Below, in pieces: positions 1 to 13,200 of a stretch of 64,000 nt of DNA (the stretch's first letter is position 1; each line of letters starts with the position of its first letter). This DNA is from Lineus longissimus (lineage: Eukaryota; Nemertea; Pilidiophora; Heteronemertea; Lineidae): NCBI RefSeq assembly GCF_910592395.1, contig NC_088323.1, forward strand, positions 7,130,001 through 7,194,000, given 5' to 3'. Below the pieces are notes generated by a model. The model saw only the letters and a list, made by a program, of their open reading frames with translations, did no database searches and was not told the DNA's origin. A program made the translations under genes and the position numbers.

Positions 1-1229
1 GCAGCTGACGATGGAGATATAGCAAAGGTTTTGAAACTGTAAAAAGTACATTCTACACCCAACTAATTGAACCAACAAACACTGGCAAGTCAGCCCAATT
101 AAGAAGTCTCCAAAGGAGTCTGGCTAACCTGTCGCATCGGAGTGAGCTACCGTCAGGAGTCCAACCTTTGACCTTTTATTCAGGAGGTGGACGCCTTACA
201 ACAATACAATGAATCGGGATCAGTAAGTTGAAAGCGACATGTATTGCTTCCATCCATGCACAACTGGAAGTTGGATGTAATGCCACAAGAATGAAGCATC
301 TGAATGTTGTCACATTCCATATACGACACTTAAGAACTTCAGTCCTCGATATGACGATAGTATATTTTGTGCATAACTGACCAATCAGCTTACAGAACCA
401 GCTAACATGACGTTGCGCACCGGATTATGCATGATTTACGTCATTTACTGTCAGCTGATTGGTCATTGATGCGCAAATCGTACCATTTGCATAACCCGGA
501 CCGAATGCCAATTTGAAAAACAACATTGTTTCCGGAGAAAATTACAACAAACAACGGAACGAGTTCACAATCCCTGATAACACCCCAAAAAAGGTCATCG
601 GTTGACTAACGAAGCACCACTGTTCAATGGATTTATAGTTGAATGCGATCAAACTACGTCATTTCCGATCGGGGATTGTAAATTTTAGACCAAACAACAA
701 CAATTCCTCACCACATACGTTGCATTCCATTGGCAATCTTGACTGCAACTCATTCTGTTGTGAAGTTGAGAATGAGTCAAGCAACAAACTTTTTCATTCA
801 TCATTTCATGTGATTCACTATCTTTATTCTACAGATTAGCAATCATGTTAGTGGAGGTAGGCCTAAGGACTGTTAGCCTGTTGGCAGTTTTGGGTATCCA
901 TACATAATCAAACATGACATAATCAATGAGTTTTCCTTCCCTATCAAAATCAAAACAAACAAAATAGACCCACCCTGTACATTTACATAGGGAACGCGTA
1001 CATTTTGTACAGGGAGGTAGTAACAGATTTTTCTTTCTATAATGAAAACCGGACAGAAGAAAATCGGAAGCAGAAAATAACAGCACAACAAATGGACTTG
1101 ACAGAGGACTTACCTATAAATTAAATAATCTTACACCGTTTTCGATCACTAGTATCACAGGGTTGTTTACCCTAAGTAAATGTGTGCATTAGTACAGAAA
1201 TCAAAACAGGGCTTGGTCTTCAGACACAA
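1..1229. other. Upstream region of MED1, no coding gene seen
   Basis: No convincing reading frame. Positions 371-390 and 453-472 form an imperfect inverted repeat, each arm carrying a CCAAT/ATTGG motif next to an AGCT. This could be promoter-related or a worn mobile element. The stretch just before 1230 would be the 5' UTR of MED1 if the first exon proposed here is right. No clear TATA box was found. Confidence 0.4.
371..472. repeat. Inverted repeat with paired CCAAT motifs
   Basis: GCATAACTGACCAATCAGCT at 371-390 pairs with AGCTGATTGGTCATTGATGC at 453-472 across a 62-bp loop, with a few mismatches. It lies about 760 bp upstream of the proposed MED1 start. Confidence 0.5.
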
Positions 1230-1275
1230 ATGGCGGACACCGGTACGCACGGAATTGTGGGTTTTCCAGGTGGTG
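1230..1275 (+). CDS. MED1: Proposed MED1 first coding exon
   Basis: ATG at 1230 in the good context ACAAATGG encodes MADTGTHGIVGFPGG plus one base, followed by a donor at 1276 (GTG|GTAAAC). Joined to the acceptor at 2839-2840, the split codon becomes GAA and the frame runs straight into MDPKLVELMDRL. This puts 16 residues before that methionine; vertebrate MED1 has about 15 before the equivalent one. Only two bases separate the 2840 acceptor from ATG 2843, so an upstream exon must exist. Whether it is coding is inferred. Confidence 0.6.
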
Positions 1276-4200
1276 GTAAACAAATAGAGAGGTTTCGATT
1301 TTAATAGGGAGGTTCAGTGATCCGATATTTATAGTTACGTTTACGTTAGTGAGAGCAATTATGGAAGTACAAAGGAATGCATCCTGACGTAATCGGTGAT
1401 TTTAAATATACTCCGCCTCTCGATATTTCAAAACCGAACCGTAGTTCCTAAAAAATCATTGATTTCTTGGTCCTCACAGTATGCCAGTGTTGATTTAGCA
1501 GTTCTTTTGGCAAAGACATGTTTTTGGAGTTTCTGAAACCTGGAGCGCTTCTCAATAGGCGGCTAACAAGAAACTACGCAAATTACTGTTGTTGCCGACG
1601 TATGTGTACACTGAACTTGGAATGTGCGTCGGCCCCGTGTTGAAATGCCATCCAGTGTGGATACCGGTGCGTTTTTCGCTGATTTGTGCAAAATTCAACA
1701 TAAATATATCAAAAGTTCAATGGTAACCGGTTGACCCTCAATTTTTTTTGATTTTTGTGTAGCGTAAGCAACTGTCTTTCACGGGAGAATGGTCACTGTA
1801 AGAATTATCCAGGAAGAAATATATAATATTTGGGGGTTTCCGTGATTGTCCGGCCCAATTGGCAATATTGCCTTTTGAAACTGACTTTATTGGGAGGGGC
1901 ATTCTCCAAGCGTCGTCAATGGTGATCATTGTTGCCAAGCCTGTCTCACTCGACCTTACTGTCTCATAAATTTTAGTTGGCCCAATTGGCAATATTGCCA
2001 TTTGGGATGGTGAACAGAGCTAGGAGCAAATGCGACGCTTATGATTTATTTAAAGATATAAAATGCCCGATTTAACATCCTGCAGAATCAGGGGAATCGG
2101 GCGTTTCCAGTAGTGATTACTGATATACGACGCAAATGGGTTGTCCTCATGCAATCACATTGGAAACGCATTTTAAAATAGATGTTACGTCCTGTTAATG
2201 GGGTACGCCATCATCGCGTACATTCGGGAAAAACTCCCTAACGAGACCTTAGGCAAAATGTTCATGACGTCATGAGACCCTCCCCCAATCTCCCGGGCGC
2301 TTGGAGATTGTGGCAGAGACAGTAAGGTTGACTGAGACAGGCTAGGCAACGATGATCACCATTGACGACGCTTGGAGAATGCCCCTCCCCATAAATTTTA
2401 GTTTCTCTAATGTCGTGCAGGTGCGCGCAAGTGCCCGAAGAAAATGGCCTCCATTCGGCCTTCTGTGCCAGATTCTAGTAATAATGGCACACAAAAGACC
2501 GGTAATGCATCGTTCTTCTGATTTTAGATTTATATTTCATCTACCCAAGACAATTGTCCATTAATTCCTGTATATTTTAAGATAGAGGGCTGCTTGAAAG
2601 TTCTGATTGGTGCCTTTTTTGCAACGGGAATTTTTTCTTGTGTGACAATCTGTCTGGGATTGTCAATTGTGTACATTATTTTGCATACATTATGTACAGT
2701 GACTGTACATTTTACACTGTGGAGACATCCATGTACGGTGTATGCCTGGTTGACACTTTTTAGTTCTGTATCTATTGCTACAGATTTCTTTGAGACCTAA
2801 TTTTTGGCCATGGAATGTAAGAAATTATACTTTTTTGCAGAAATGGACCCCAAACTTGTCGAATTGATGGATCGACTGAAGGCTAAGGCTGTTCAGTTGA
2901 AATCATGGACAGAGACAACCAAGGTCGTCCGTATGGCTATGTCGGTGAGTCTATCTGGCGATACGAAATCACGTCTGATTTTGTGTAGTGATCAAGTTAG
3001 TGGGGTGATCTAAAACATTACTTGCTATTTCTATTGACAGAATTGAGTAAGGGTCGTGTCACCTTTCTCGATGCATTATCTCTACATGATATCGATAATA
3101 GAGACCTTTAGGTGAAGTTGGAAAGCCCAGCAAGGGTTCATGTTTCCCTTGTACCAGCTGCAGCCATTGTCAAGACTGGCTACTTCCGTCATCAAGTGAA
3201 GCATTCTAGTTACAATTTAACTAAAAGTTTTATCAAGAGAAAAACTTAAAGACTAATGCTCTTTTCATGTTAATGATAACTAAGCATGTTAGTGATAACT
3301 AAGCATGTTAGGGATAGCTAAGCATGTTAGTGATAACTAAGCATGTTAGGGATAGCTAAGCATGTTGGGGATAACTAAGCATGTTATTGATAACTAAGCA
3401 TGTTAGTGATAACTGAGCATGTTTGCGATAACTGAGCATGTTAGCGATAACTGAGCATGTTAGCGACAACTGAGCATGTTAGCGATAACTGAGCATGTTA
3501 GCGATAACTGAGCATGTTAGCGATAACTGAGCATGTTAGCGATAACTGAGCGTGTTAGCGATAACTGAGCATGTTAGCGATAACTGAGCATGTTAGCGAT
3601 AACTGAGCATGTTAGCGACAACTGAGCATGTTAGCGATAACTGAGCATGTTAGCGATAACTGAACATATTAGCGATAACTGAGCATGTTAGCGATAACTG
3701 AGCATGTTAGCGATAACTAAGCATGTTAGCGATAACTAAGCTAGAAGTTGACCTGTTAGATTTTAAGCCCTTGTTAGATGTCTTCAGGATGCTTCATTTC
3801 TTTTCAGGACAAGAGACACCTGTCAGAAGTTGTTGACAAAGTTTATTTACAAAAATGTTTGGACCACCTTCAGAAAGCGATGAAAGGTAAGGAAGCGTTT
3901 TGGAACGAAATAAAGGGCCTTTTGATTCCAGATTTATTATGTTTACTGCTGAGGCCAATGACCTCAATGAGTGCACAACAGTAGTGGGATAACTTAAAGT
4001 GCTGTAATGAATGCAGGCCTCTCAATTACATGATTCCGTACAGGATGTCCCCAAATTAGGTCTTTTTTTTTTACCAAATCTCATCCAAATGGCCTAATTT
4101 TATAGTTTTACCCTAAAATTATGATTTTTCAGGTGTATGTGGTGATATCAGTCACTAACTTTGATTTATGATGTTGCTGTTCAGGCAAATTGGCGCGATG

Positions 4201-7200
4201 AAATGTCCCCAAATTAAGCTAAAAAGCAAAAAAACATGTCCCCCAAAACGGGCTAAAAAAATACAGGGTGTAGAGGTCTCCACGTAATTGAAAGGCCTGG
4301 AATGCTATAAAAGAAGAAGAAAAGTGACCATTATTCCCTTTATTTCAGTGACCACACAATCTTCCATTGTCGAGAAGCTCAACTCGATTGCCCGATCAAC
4401 GGGCTTGAAGTTCACGGCCGTATCGAGTGGGACGGATTGTTATATCAGCACCGAATCGTTTTACGTTGAGATTAAGATGGAGACGAATGGAAAGATTAAA
4501 GAAGTGAATGTTTCTCATGGGAATGAAAGCAAGGTAGGACTAAAGAGTTTCAAATTTGGATGAATGGGAGATTAACCTATTAACTGCGTAAGATGCCATT
4601 TGACGTCCTGGCCAAAAGAACGTGCATTGCGTAAGACGTCATATGGCGTCCTATGTTTCTGACTCAATGGGGAATCCCCTTAGATCGTCAGCAAAGTGTA
4701 GTTTACTTTCAGAACACTACGGGCCGCCACTGGCACCAGTTTTTGACCTGATTCATGGCTACAGCATGCAAGACGAAGCGGCCGTTAGATGAGGATGTGC
4801 ATGTGTAATCTAATCAATTACGCAATAGGACGCGGTTAACAAATAAAAAATTACGCTGTTAACAGGTTAAAGAAGTGAATATGTGAAGAAGCAAGATTAA
4901 AGAAGTGAATATGTGAAGAAGCAGAAGAAGAAGCAAGATTAAAGAAGTGAATATGTGAAGAAGTAGAAGAAGAAGCAAGATTAAAGAAGTGAATAATGTG
5001 AAGAAGTAGAAGAAGAAGCAAGATTAAAGAAGTGAATATGTGAAGAAGTAGAAGAAGAAGCGAGATTAAAGAAGTGAATATGTGAAGAAGTAGAAGAAGA
5101 AGCAAGATTAAAGAAGTGAATATGTGAAGAAGTAGAAGAAGAAGCAAGATGAAAGAAGTGAATATGTGAAGAAGTAGAAGAAGAAGCAAGATTAAAGAAG
5201 TGAATCATTGAATGTTTCTATAATAGAACAATGGAACAACAGATGTTATGGCTTTGTGAATCATTGATTAGAGTCTTCTCTCATGGAAATGAAAGAATTC
5301 TTCTCAGAGAAGAACAAGTAGCAAAAGACATGGCTGAGTCTCGACAAATTGGTTGTCAGACCAGAGACAAAAGCAAATAGGGGGACGGAAGTGTGTGATA
5401 CTGACAGTCGTACATGCTATCTGATCTGTTGACCATCAATAGTGAATGCAGACAACCACTGTGACTCGTCAACTTGTAAAATTGTATTAGAATTTCATAT
5501 TCATATCATTTCATTTCGCTTCAAGATTATATGCATAGGTGCAGGTGAGTTGCAATAGTGGATAATTTAGGATGAAAATATATATCATGTCTGTAATGAC
5601 GTAAGCCCGGTACTCTTGTTTCTCATATCGCTAACATTTTGTGCGTCTGTTTTCCAGGCCTGTCCAGAGCTGGTCAAAGTTTTGAAAGAAGGCAACTTTG
5701 ATGAATTCACCGAACATCTCGAAGGATTGGGGGCAATTTACAAGATTGGAGGAGACAAGTAAGTAATACTCGTACTGAAGGAGCTCCAAGTACAGTGGAA
5801 CCTCCCTTTGCAGACACCTACCTATTAAGGACAACCTCTCTATTAAGGACACTAGTTTTGGTCCCAAATGGGTTGTTTCCATTCAATTTTACCTCTCTTA
5901 TCAGGACACCTCTCTAATAAGGACAGCAGTTATCAGTCCCGTTGGTGTCCTTATTAGAGAGGTTCCACTGTACTGAGGGATTTTGTTTGAATAGTCATTT
6001 TTCAGGCCTGATACAGATTTCAAGAATCCAAATCTGTATCAGTCCTGATTTTGATATTTTATCATCCAGTGATTTTTTGTATCGAATGAGCTTGGCACCC
6101 AAAATTGGGACCATTTTTAGACTATCTATATTAATGATACTAATGCGTTTCTGATTCGCCTCTTTCAGGAAGCAGAAGACAAAATCCTATGTTGCCCTGC
6201 AGTCCTTGGAAACTGATCTGAACCAGCTGTCACAACTACAGAAGTAGGTTAACCCAATATATGCCATAAACAGGCCTGCCTGTCCTTGAAAAGTAGCGTA
6301 AAAAACGATTTAAGTATCTACATCCACAGAAGCACTGGGTGCAATTGCGTTGTCGAGTTTTTGAAGGGTTGATATTTTTTGCTACCTGGCTTCTTACCAG
6401 GGGGTTTCTCATGACCGATGTTTCGGCCGACATTTAACATTTTCTCGGGCGGTGAAAATGAACCCTCTCCTCTCCTGTTTATAAGTCCGGTGCAGATCAG
6501 TAAGCTAGATTCGGCCTGATGAACATGTGGACAATAGGGCCTGCAATAGGGTTCCATTCCAATCATTTGTTTTGTCTTTCAGTTCCATAAGTGGTGTATC
6601 CAATTATATCCATAAGTCTCCGTTGGGAATTGTTCAACCACGAGTCGGAGGTGAGTTTGTGAATCAGACTGTCGTAGATCATGTCACAATACACAGGGAA
6701 ATTTAGAAGCAAATTGTGTCCTAAATTGCTTTTTAACCCTTGACTATGGGTCGGAAAATGAAGAAAATTTAAAATTTAAAAAAATACATTTTCTGGTTTA
6801 TGAGGTTAAGGGTGCATTTTGAGCATAAAATGGGTACACTTGCACCCCTGGGAGCAGTAAGGCACAGCACTCTTCTAAATATGCCTCGACTACACACTAA
6901 ATAATTGACTGTTGCATCCTTAGCAAGTGATACAAATACAATATATTCCCTCCCTAGGTCTTCCGATGAAGCTCATCTATTTCGTTGCTCCGTACAACCT
7001 GCTGAACCCAAAAACCAAGACGTCATACCCGATGACTGTCGAAGCGATTCTTGACAACAAACTGGGACATTCTGTGACCGTCGGCATCGAAAGTTCATTC
7101 GGGCATCGCTTGCAGACGATGCGTCTTATGACTATCAGTAAAACAGCCGACGGAAAAAAGTAAGTGTCTACGCTTGCAGTCTTATGACTATCAGTAAAAC

Positions 7201-10200
7201 AGACGATGCGTCTTATGACTATCAGTAAAACATACGATGTGTCTTTTGACTATCAGTAAAACAAAGGATGCGTCTTATGACTATCAGTAAAACAGCCGAC
7301 GGAAAAAAGTAAGTCTCTATTCATCATAAGGGAGCAGATACAGAGCAATTCCACAGAATGCAATCAGGGTTTCAAGGAGCAACCAGAAGGCGCGCACCTG
7401 AACTCGACCAGTAGGGGAACTAAGCAGTTACTCGGCCGGGAGTCGAACCCACGACCTCCTGATCATGAGACTCATCCACTGCGCTTCCGCTGCATAGACG
7501 GTAGATTGTCACCTGTTGCTTCCTGTCTGGCTGGGTGATGTTGTCAGTCTGGGCGTTGTAACCATCGTTTTCCTCCGATCCCTTGATACTTTTGATTAAT
7601 TTCCTCTCTCTCTTCCAGTCTACCCTCCTTCCCTCAGCTGAGCACCCAGAACAGTAGTATGCTGTGTGCCTGTTTTGTGCTGAATCTCCAGACGCCCATC
7701 CCGGTCTCGCTGTCCATTCTTCAGCGGATACAGCAAGTTACTGGTGGGTAAAAACGGGAATCTATGACGGAGTAGATCCGTGGCAAAGGATAACCATCAG
7801 AGATTCTAGGATGGCCCATCATAGATTCTAGGACGACCCATCATAGATTCTAGGAGGGCCCATCATAGATTCTATGATGGGTCGTCCAAGCATCTATGAT
7901 GGCCCATCATAGATTCTAGGAGGGCCCATCATAGCTTCTAGGATGGCCCGTCATAGATTCTAGGAGGGCCCGTCATAGATTCTATGACGGAGACTTTTCA
8001 TTATAGATTCTATGATGGAACATCATAGATTTATCTACCATGGGGCCATCATAGATTCTGTGATGGAATCCGTCATAGAATTTATGATGGGCCTTTGTGG
8101 AATTTATTTTTGAATTGACACCAGTGACACACACTGCGAGACAAATAAATTGACTTACCAAGTTTGTGCTTGTAGTTTAACTGGTGTTTGTGGCCTGTTG
8201 TAAGGCGTCCTTTCCACTAAGTAGAGTAGAACCTCTCTATTAAGGACACCCTTTGGACTGTCAAGTGCTCTCCTTAATTAGAGAGGTGTCCTGATTAGAG
8301 AGGTGAAATTGAATGGAAACCACCAATTATGGACCAAAACTAGTGTCCTTGATAGAGAGGTGTCCGCTAAGGGAGGTTCCACTGTATATATAAAAAAAAA
8401 TTTAAATCTTTTTCAGGTATTGAGTTCATCGAAGGAGCCATAATGCAGCCCATCGTGTCGTTGATTGCTGATGACATGAGTAAGGGAAAAATGAAGTATG
8501 ATCAAGAAAAAGGCCTGAGGGTGGTAAGTCCAAATATACAGAACTCCAAAGTGTAGTACTTTATTTGTAAATTTCTTATGTATCATGTGGTACACCTCAA
8601 AAGCTATACCAGACACAACTTACAGAGACTTCAATTAAATATAAGTGTCGAACAGAATTCACTTTTGAAACTAGCCTCGCTGAATCACTGTATGAATCAT
8701 TAAATCACAGCAGAATCTCCCTTAGCAGACACCTCTCTATTAGGGACGCTACATTAGGCACCAAAGTTATCATTGAAATTGAAATTGACCTCTATAATGA
8801 GGACACCTCTCAAGTTAGGACAGTATTTGTCTGTCCCAATGGTGTCCCTAATAGAGAGGTTCTACTGTAACATCTTTTCGTTTAGACTCTCAAGGACCAA
8901 GACCACGTCTACCACCTGAGTGAGCCCGGTGACACCAACCACATGGTCGGCATGATGATCTCAAAGATCCAGTTCACGCATCCCACACACGTGCCAAAGA
9001 TCCTGATCTATCTCCGCCAGCAGCTGGTCTTCAACACGTTCATCACGAGCTGCATCCGACCGCACGCCAGGCAGGATGTGGAGAACGCCATGGTGTTCGA
9101 GGTGATGCCTGTATCGCTGCATCACATCTCGGTAGCCTTTGAACATCCCGTCTTGGACTCCATGGCTTCTGGTAAGTGTAGGACCGGTTGCGTTTGGGCA
9201 TTTTCGAGATGATTTCAGATTTTAAATTCTTTCCTGAAACAAATCCTGGCACAAATGGTACCATCGGGAGCTAACGGTTCCATTAAGAACTACTTGGCAA
9301 TGTCTGGTCTTGTCGCAGTGGGAAAATTGTTCTTAAATTCTTGTTAAAAGGTCCTATTTTGAAGTTTTCAAGGACTATAGTAGCATTTTAAAGGCATTTG
9401 GGGTCATAGTGTGTATTTTAAGGTGAATGGAACGAATAAGGATGTAATTTTATTCAAGAAATTAAGAGGCGGCCATTTTAAGGGGAGGGGCGGAAATCGG
9501 GCGGGTAAAAAAGGGGGTAGGGCGCCCATTTTTTAAAGTGTGTGGAGAACACTGCATCATATCCTCAGAATCATGGATATTCAGAGCATAGGGAGGATAA
9601 GGTTCATCCAAATGAAGTGAAAACTCATCCTGCATGTCTCATTTTCAGTTGAGTTTGACCTGAATGACATGACTAACGTGAAGGCCAAGTTAATGGCACT
9701 GTCTTCGGATAACCCAATCTGCCAAGATGAGTTCATCTGCAAGGTCATTCAAAGGTAACGATCTATAGCACAAGCTATACCAAAAATCTAAATATTCGAC
9801 GGTCTTACTAATGTTATTCATGGCCTTGAGTGATGTGAAGAAATTTTTTGGGAAAGTGAAGAATTTGCCAACGTTATTCCTCATCCACCCCGGATGGAGA
9901 TTTCCTCAGCCAACCTTGGATGGAACTATTTGCCTGACTATCTTGGGCAGCTTTCTCAGTCGAACTCAACACACTGAAAGAAATACGAGTGCTCTTGGGA
10001 AGATCAATTCACCTGTATGCGTTATACATTTGTACACTTCTGAACTGGTACAGATACAAATTTTTTTTGTCTTCTGTATTATTTGTTCTTTTTTGTTCCT
10101 CTAGGTGTCTCTCCATCCCAGTCACCATGCGCATGATCATGACCAAGGCCCGAGCGCAGCTAGAATCCGAGACGCAAGCAGCTGAAGCTAATGCCATGTT

Positions 10201-13200
10201 GAACAGACCACCAATGCCCACACCTACCCCTTTAGAGAGGAGATTTAGTTTCCCCGATGGTACTGGGTTTCCGCCCCTGCAGCGACAAATGAGCTACCCC
10301 CAGGGAGTGGGCCCGCTGCAGTCGATGCCCATACCGAATTTCCCACACGAGTCGTCTATGATGCAGATGGGGCAGGCCGGTTTCAACGTCACGCCGACGA
10401 ATTTGAGTTCATTCGATTATGAGTCGTATACCGGTAGTCTTGATGGACAGGTACCGCAGAAGGAGGTTCTCGAGTCGATACGGGCCGAGAAGGTCGCCAA
10501 GAATCCAATGTTGGCGAGTCTCCTGGATCAGGATAACGACAGCCCCGAAACTCAAGCGACGCTGCTCCCGAATCTACTCGCTGATAATCCTCACAATCAG
10601 CAGCCTCTGGTGCCAAAGCCTCGGAAGCCAAGGAAAAGAAAGGCCACGTCGGACGCACGGAGTCCCGGCAGCTCTAGTGGGAAAAGTCCCAAGCGGAAAT
10701 TCAGCGAGGAGGAGTTTTCTGGTTATAGCCGTCAGATGAGTTCGGATCTGCCGTCACTGCCCATGATCGGATCGGTCGAGTCGAATGACCTGTTTGAACT
10801 TCCGATGCACGATATGCAGCAGATGAGAGCAAGCGTGAGCCAGTTGTCCACACCCACGACACCTATTGACCAGCCGTCGTACCACACGGAATCACATGTC
10901 ACGAAACTGGCGTCGTCTCTTGATAACATAATTAAACAGGAGACAAAAAACTTGCCAAGCTGCCAGCAGGGGGAGCTGGCAGCTTTGTTGAGTGATAACA
11001 CAGAGGAAGAAAAGCCTCTGAAAAAGTCGTCGGAAGTTTCCCACCCCCCTAAGGTCTTAGATACTCCGGCAGTAGTCGCCAGCACCTCTGGTGCTGAGTC
11101 TACATCTACTATAAACATTGCGGACATTCAGGCAAAAAACGACCCGCTCGGACAAACACTTGACGACATCATCAATAATGTCGCAAGTGGCACGACACCG
11201 TTGGATCCCGAGATATTCACCAACAAGGAAGGAATGGTCTACATCGGAGGGCAGTTGGTCGGCCCAGAGGGCGCTTTGAGGCCTGCTACAATGACCGCCG
11301 ACGAAACAAAAGGAATTGTCCGCCAAGCTTCGTTGCCTTCGCAGGACTTTGATACAGATCCGTTGGAATTCAACACCGAATTGTTAAACACGGAAGGAAC
11401 GTTTCCAGAAACATTGAATGAGAATTCCGAGGAGATGGACTTGGAAGCTTGCGATGCGAACGCATTTGGCGTCACCTTGAACCCAGCTGTTGTGGCATCT
11501 AAACTCACTGCCTCCGGGTCGACGCCCCCGACTCTAACAAGCCAATCTACCCCAACAACTGTTGCCACGGTAACAAGCACTGCCAGTGCGCCACCTGTCG
11601 CCACGTTGACAACCACGGCATCTGTCGCGCTGGCGACAAATACTGAGGTCAGAGTCATTTCTCCGCAGGTTGAAAAGAAACCTGAGAAAGAAAAGAAAGA
11701 GTATAAAGAAAAGGAGAAAGTTAAGGAGAAAAAGGATGGTACTTCTAAGGATGAGAAATCGAAAAAAAGTGTGCCAAAACCTCTTCTAACAGTCAAAATT
11801 GGCTCCGAAACTACTCATACGCCTTCTCCGCAAGAGGTACTTGATTTGTCAACATGCACAAAGGAACAAAAAGTTGTAAAGTCAAAACTGACGAAGCAGG
11901 CTGCTGTGGATAGCGATGAGGATCACGATCGTCCCACTTACACGAGTGCCAGCACGGGAAGCGGGAATTCAATTGTAATATCGACAAAGTCTTCCCCGGC
12001 GCTTTCCTCGAGTGGTTCCTCCTCTGTTTCGGCGTCTGCCAAGATCATCTCATCAAAAGATAACCTACTCAAGATGTCTGTTAAGAAAGACAAGTTGAAG
12101 CGGCCGAAAGATTTGAAGGAGGAGGATTTGAAACACAGGAAGGACGGGTCGAAAAAGGATAAATATTCAAAGAAACGAAAGCTTGACGAGACTGGGAAAA
12201 TGTCTGATTCTACGTATCAGGTTAAGAATTCGTCGAGTTCAAAGTCTAAATTGGAGCATAAACCGTCAACGAAGATTAAAATAACTACGACGGGTGGTCG
12301 GATGCATGTTCAACCGGCTAACAAGACGCCCCCAGCAACTGATGCGGCGTCTAAACCGAAGAGTATGGTTCCGCAGAAAACGAGTCCGTCTCTGAAACCG
12401 GTCAAGTCCGGTGAGAAGAATCCGCCACTTCAGCTCAAGATTCCTTCAAGTAAGATCTCATCGCACGGCAGCTCCACCAAAGTCACCAAGAAATACACAA
12501 CCGCACAAAACATAACCGTCAGTAAGGGAGATTCGAAACTAATGAACAAAACCCCCACTATCAAACTGAAACCATTGCGTATACCATCGTCGGCGTCGAA
12601 TTCCACGTTCACCGTATCCACGAAGAGTGCGACACCGACAACATCGACGACAACAAAATCGTCACCGGGACTACAGAAGACGCTGTCAACTTCGTCGAAA
12701 TTTTACGGTCAAAAGACGCCAAACACACCGCCGTTGTCAAAGATTTCGTCGTCAGTTTCACCGGTTACCAAGTATGTTACGTCGTCTAGCACCACGTCAG
12801 CCAAGCCTTCCACCCCAGTAACCCCGACTACCCCCACATCCAGCACCCCCGGCACCCCTACACAGGCCGCGTCATCTGGCACGCCACCTATTGGATCACT
12901 TGGCAAGGGGAAGTCGCCGATGAGGTCGAGGTCTTTGTCTGCTGTCATAGACAAGTTGACCAAGACACAGTCGCAGACATCAATATCGGTCCCGGGTTCG
13001 GACTTGCCTAATACTAGTAAAAGTTCGGAGAAAAAGGAAGGCACATCAGTCAAATCAAGTGTCAAACGAGATGATGATAAAAGTAAATCAGATTCGCATC
13101 GTGAAAGTTCTAGTTCTCAAAAGGAGCGATTAAAACCAAATATTTTATCTAAATCTTTCAGTACTAATCCATTGAAACGTCCAGAAACGGCGAAACTGGA

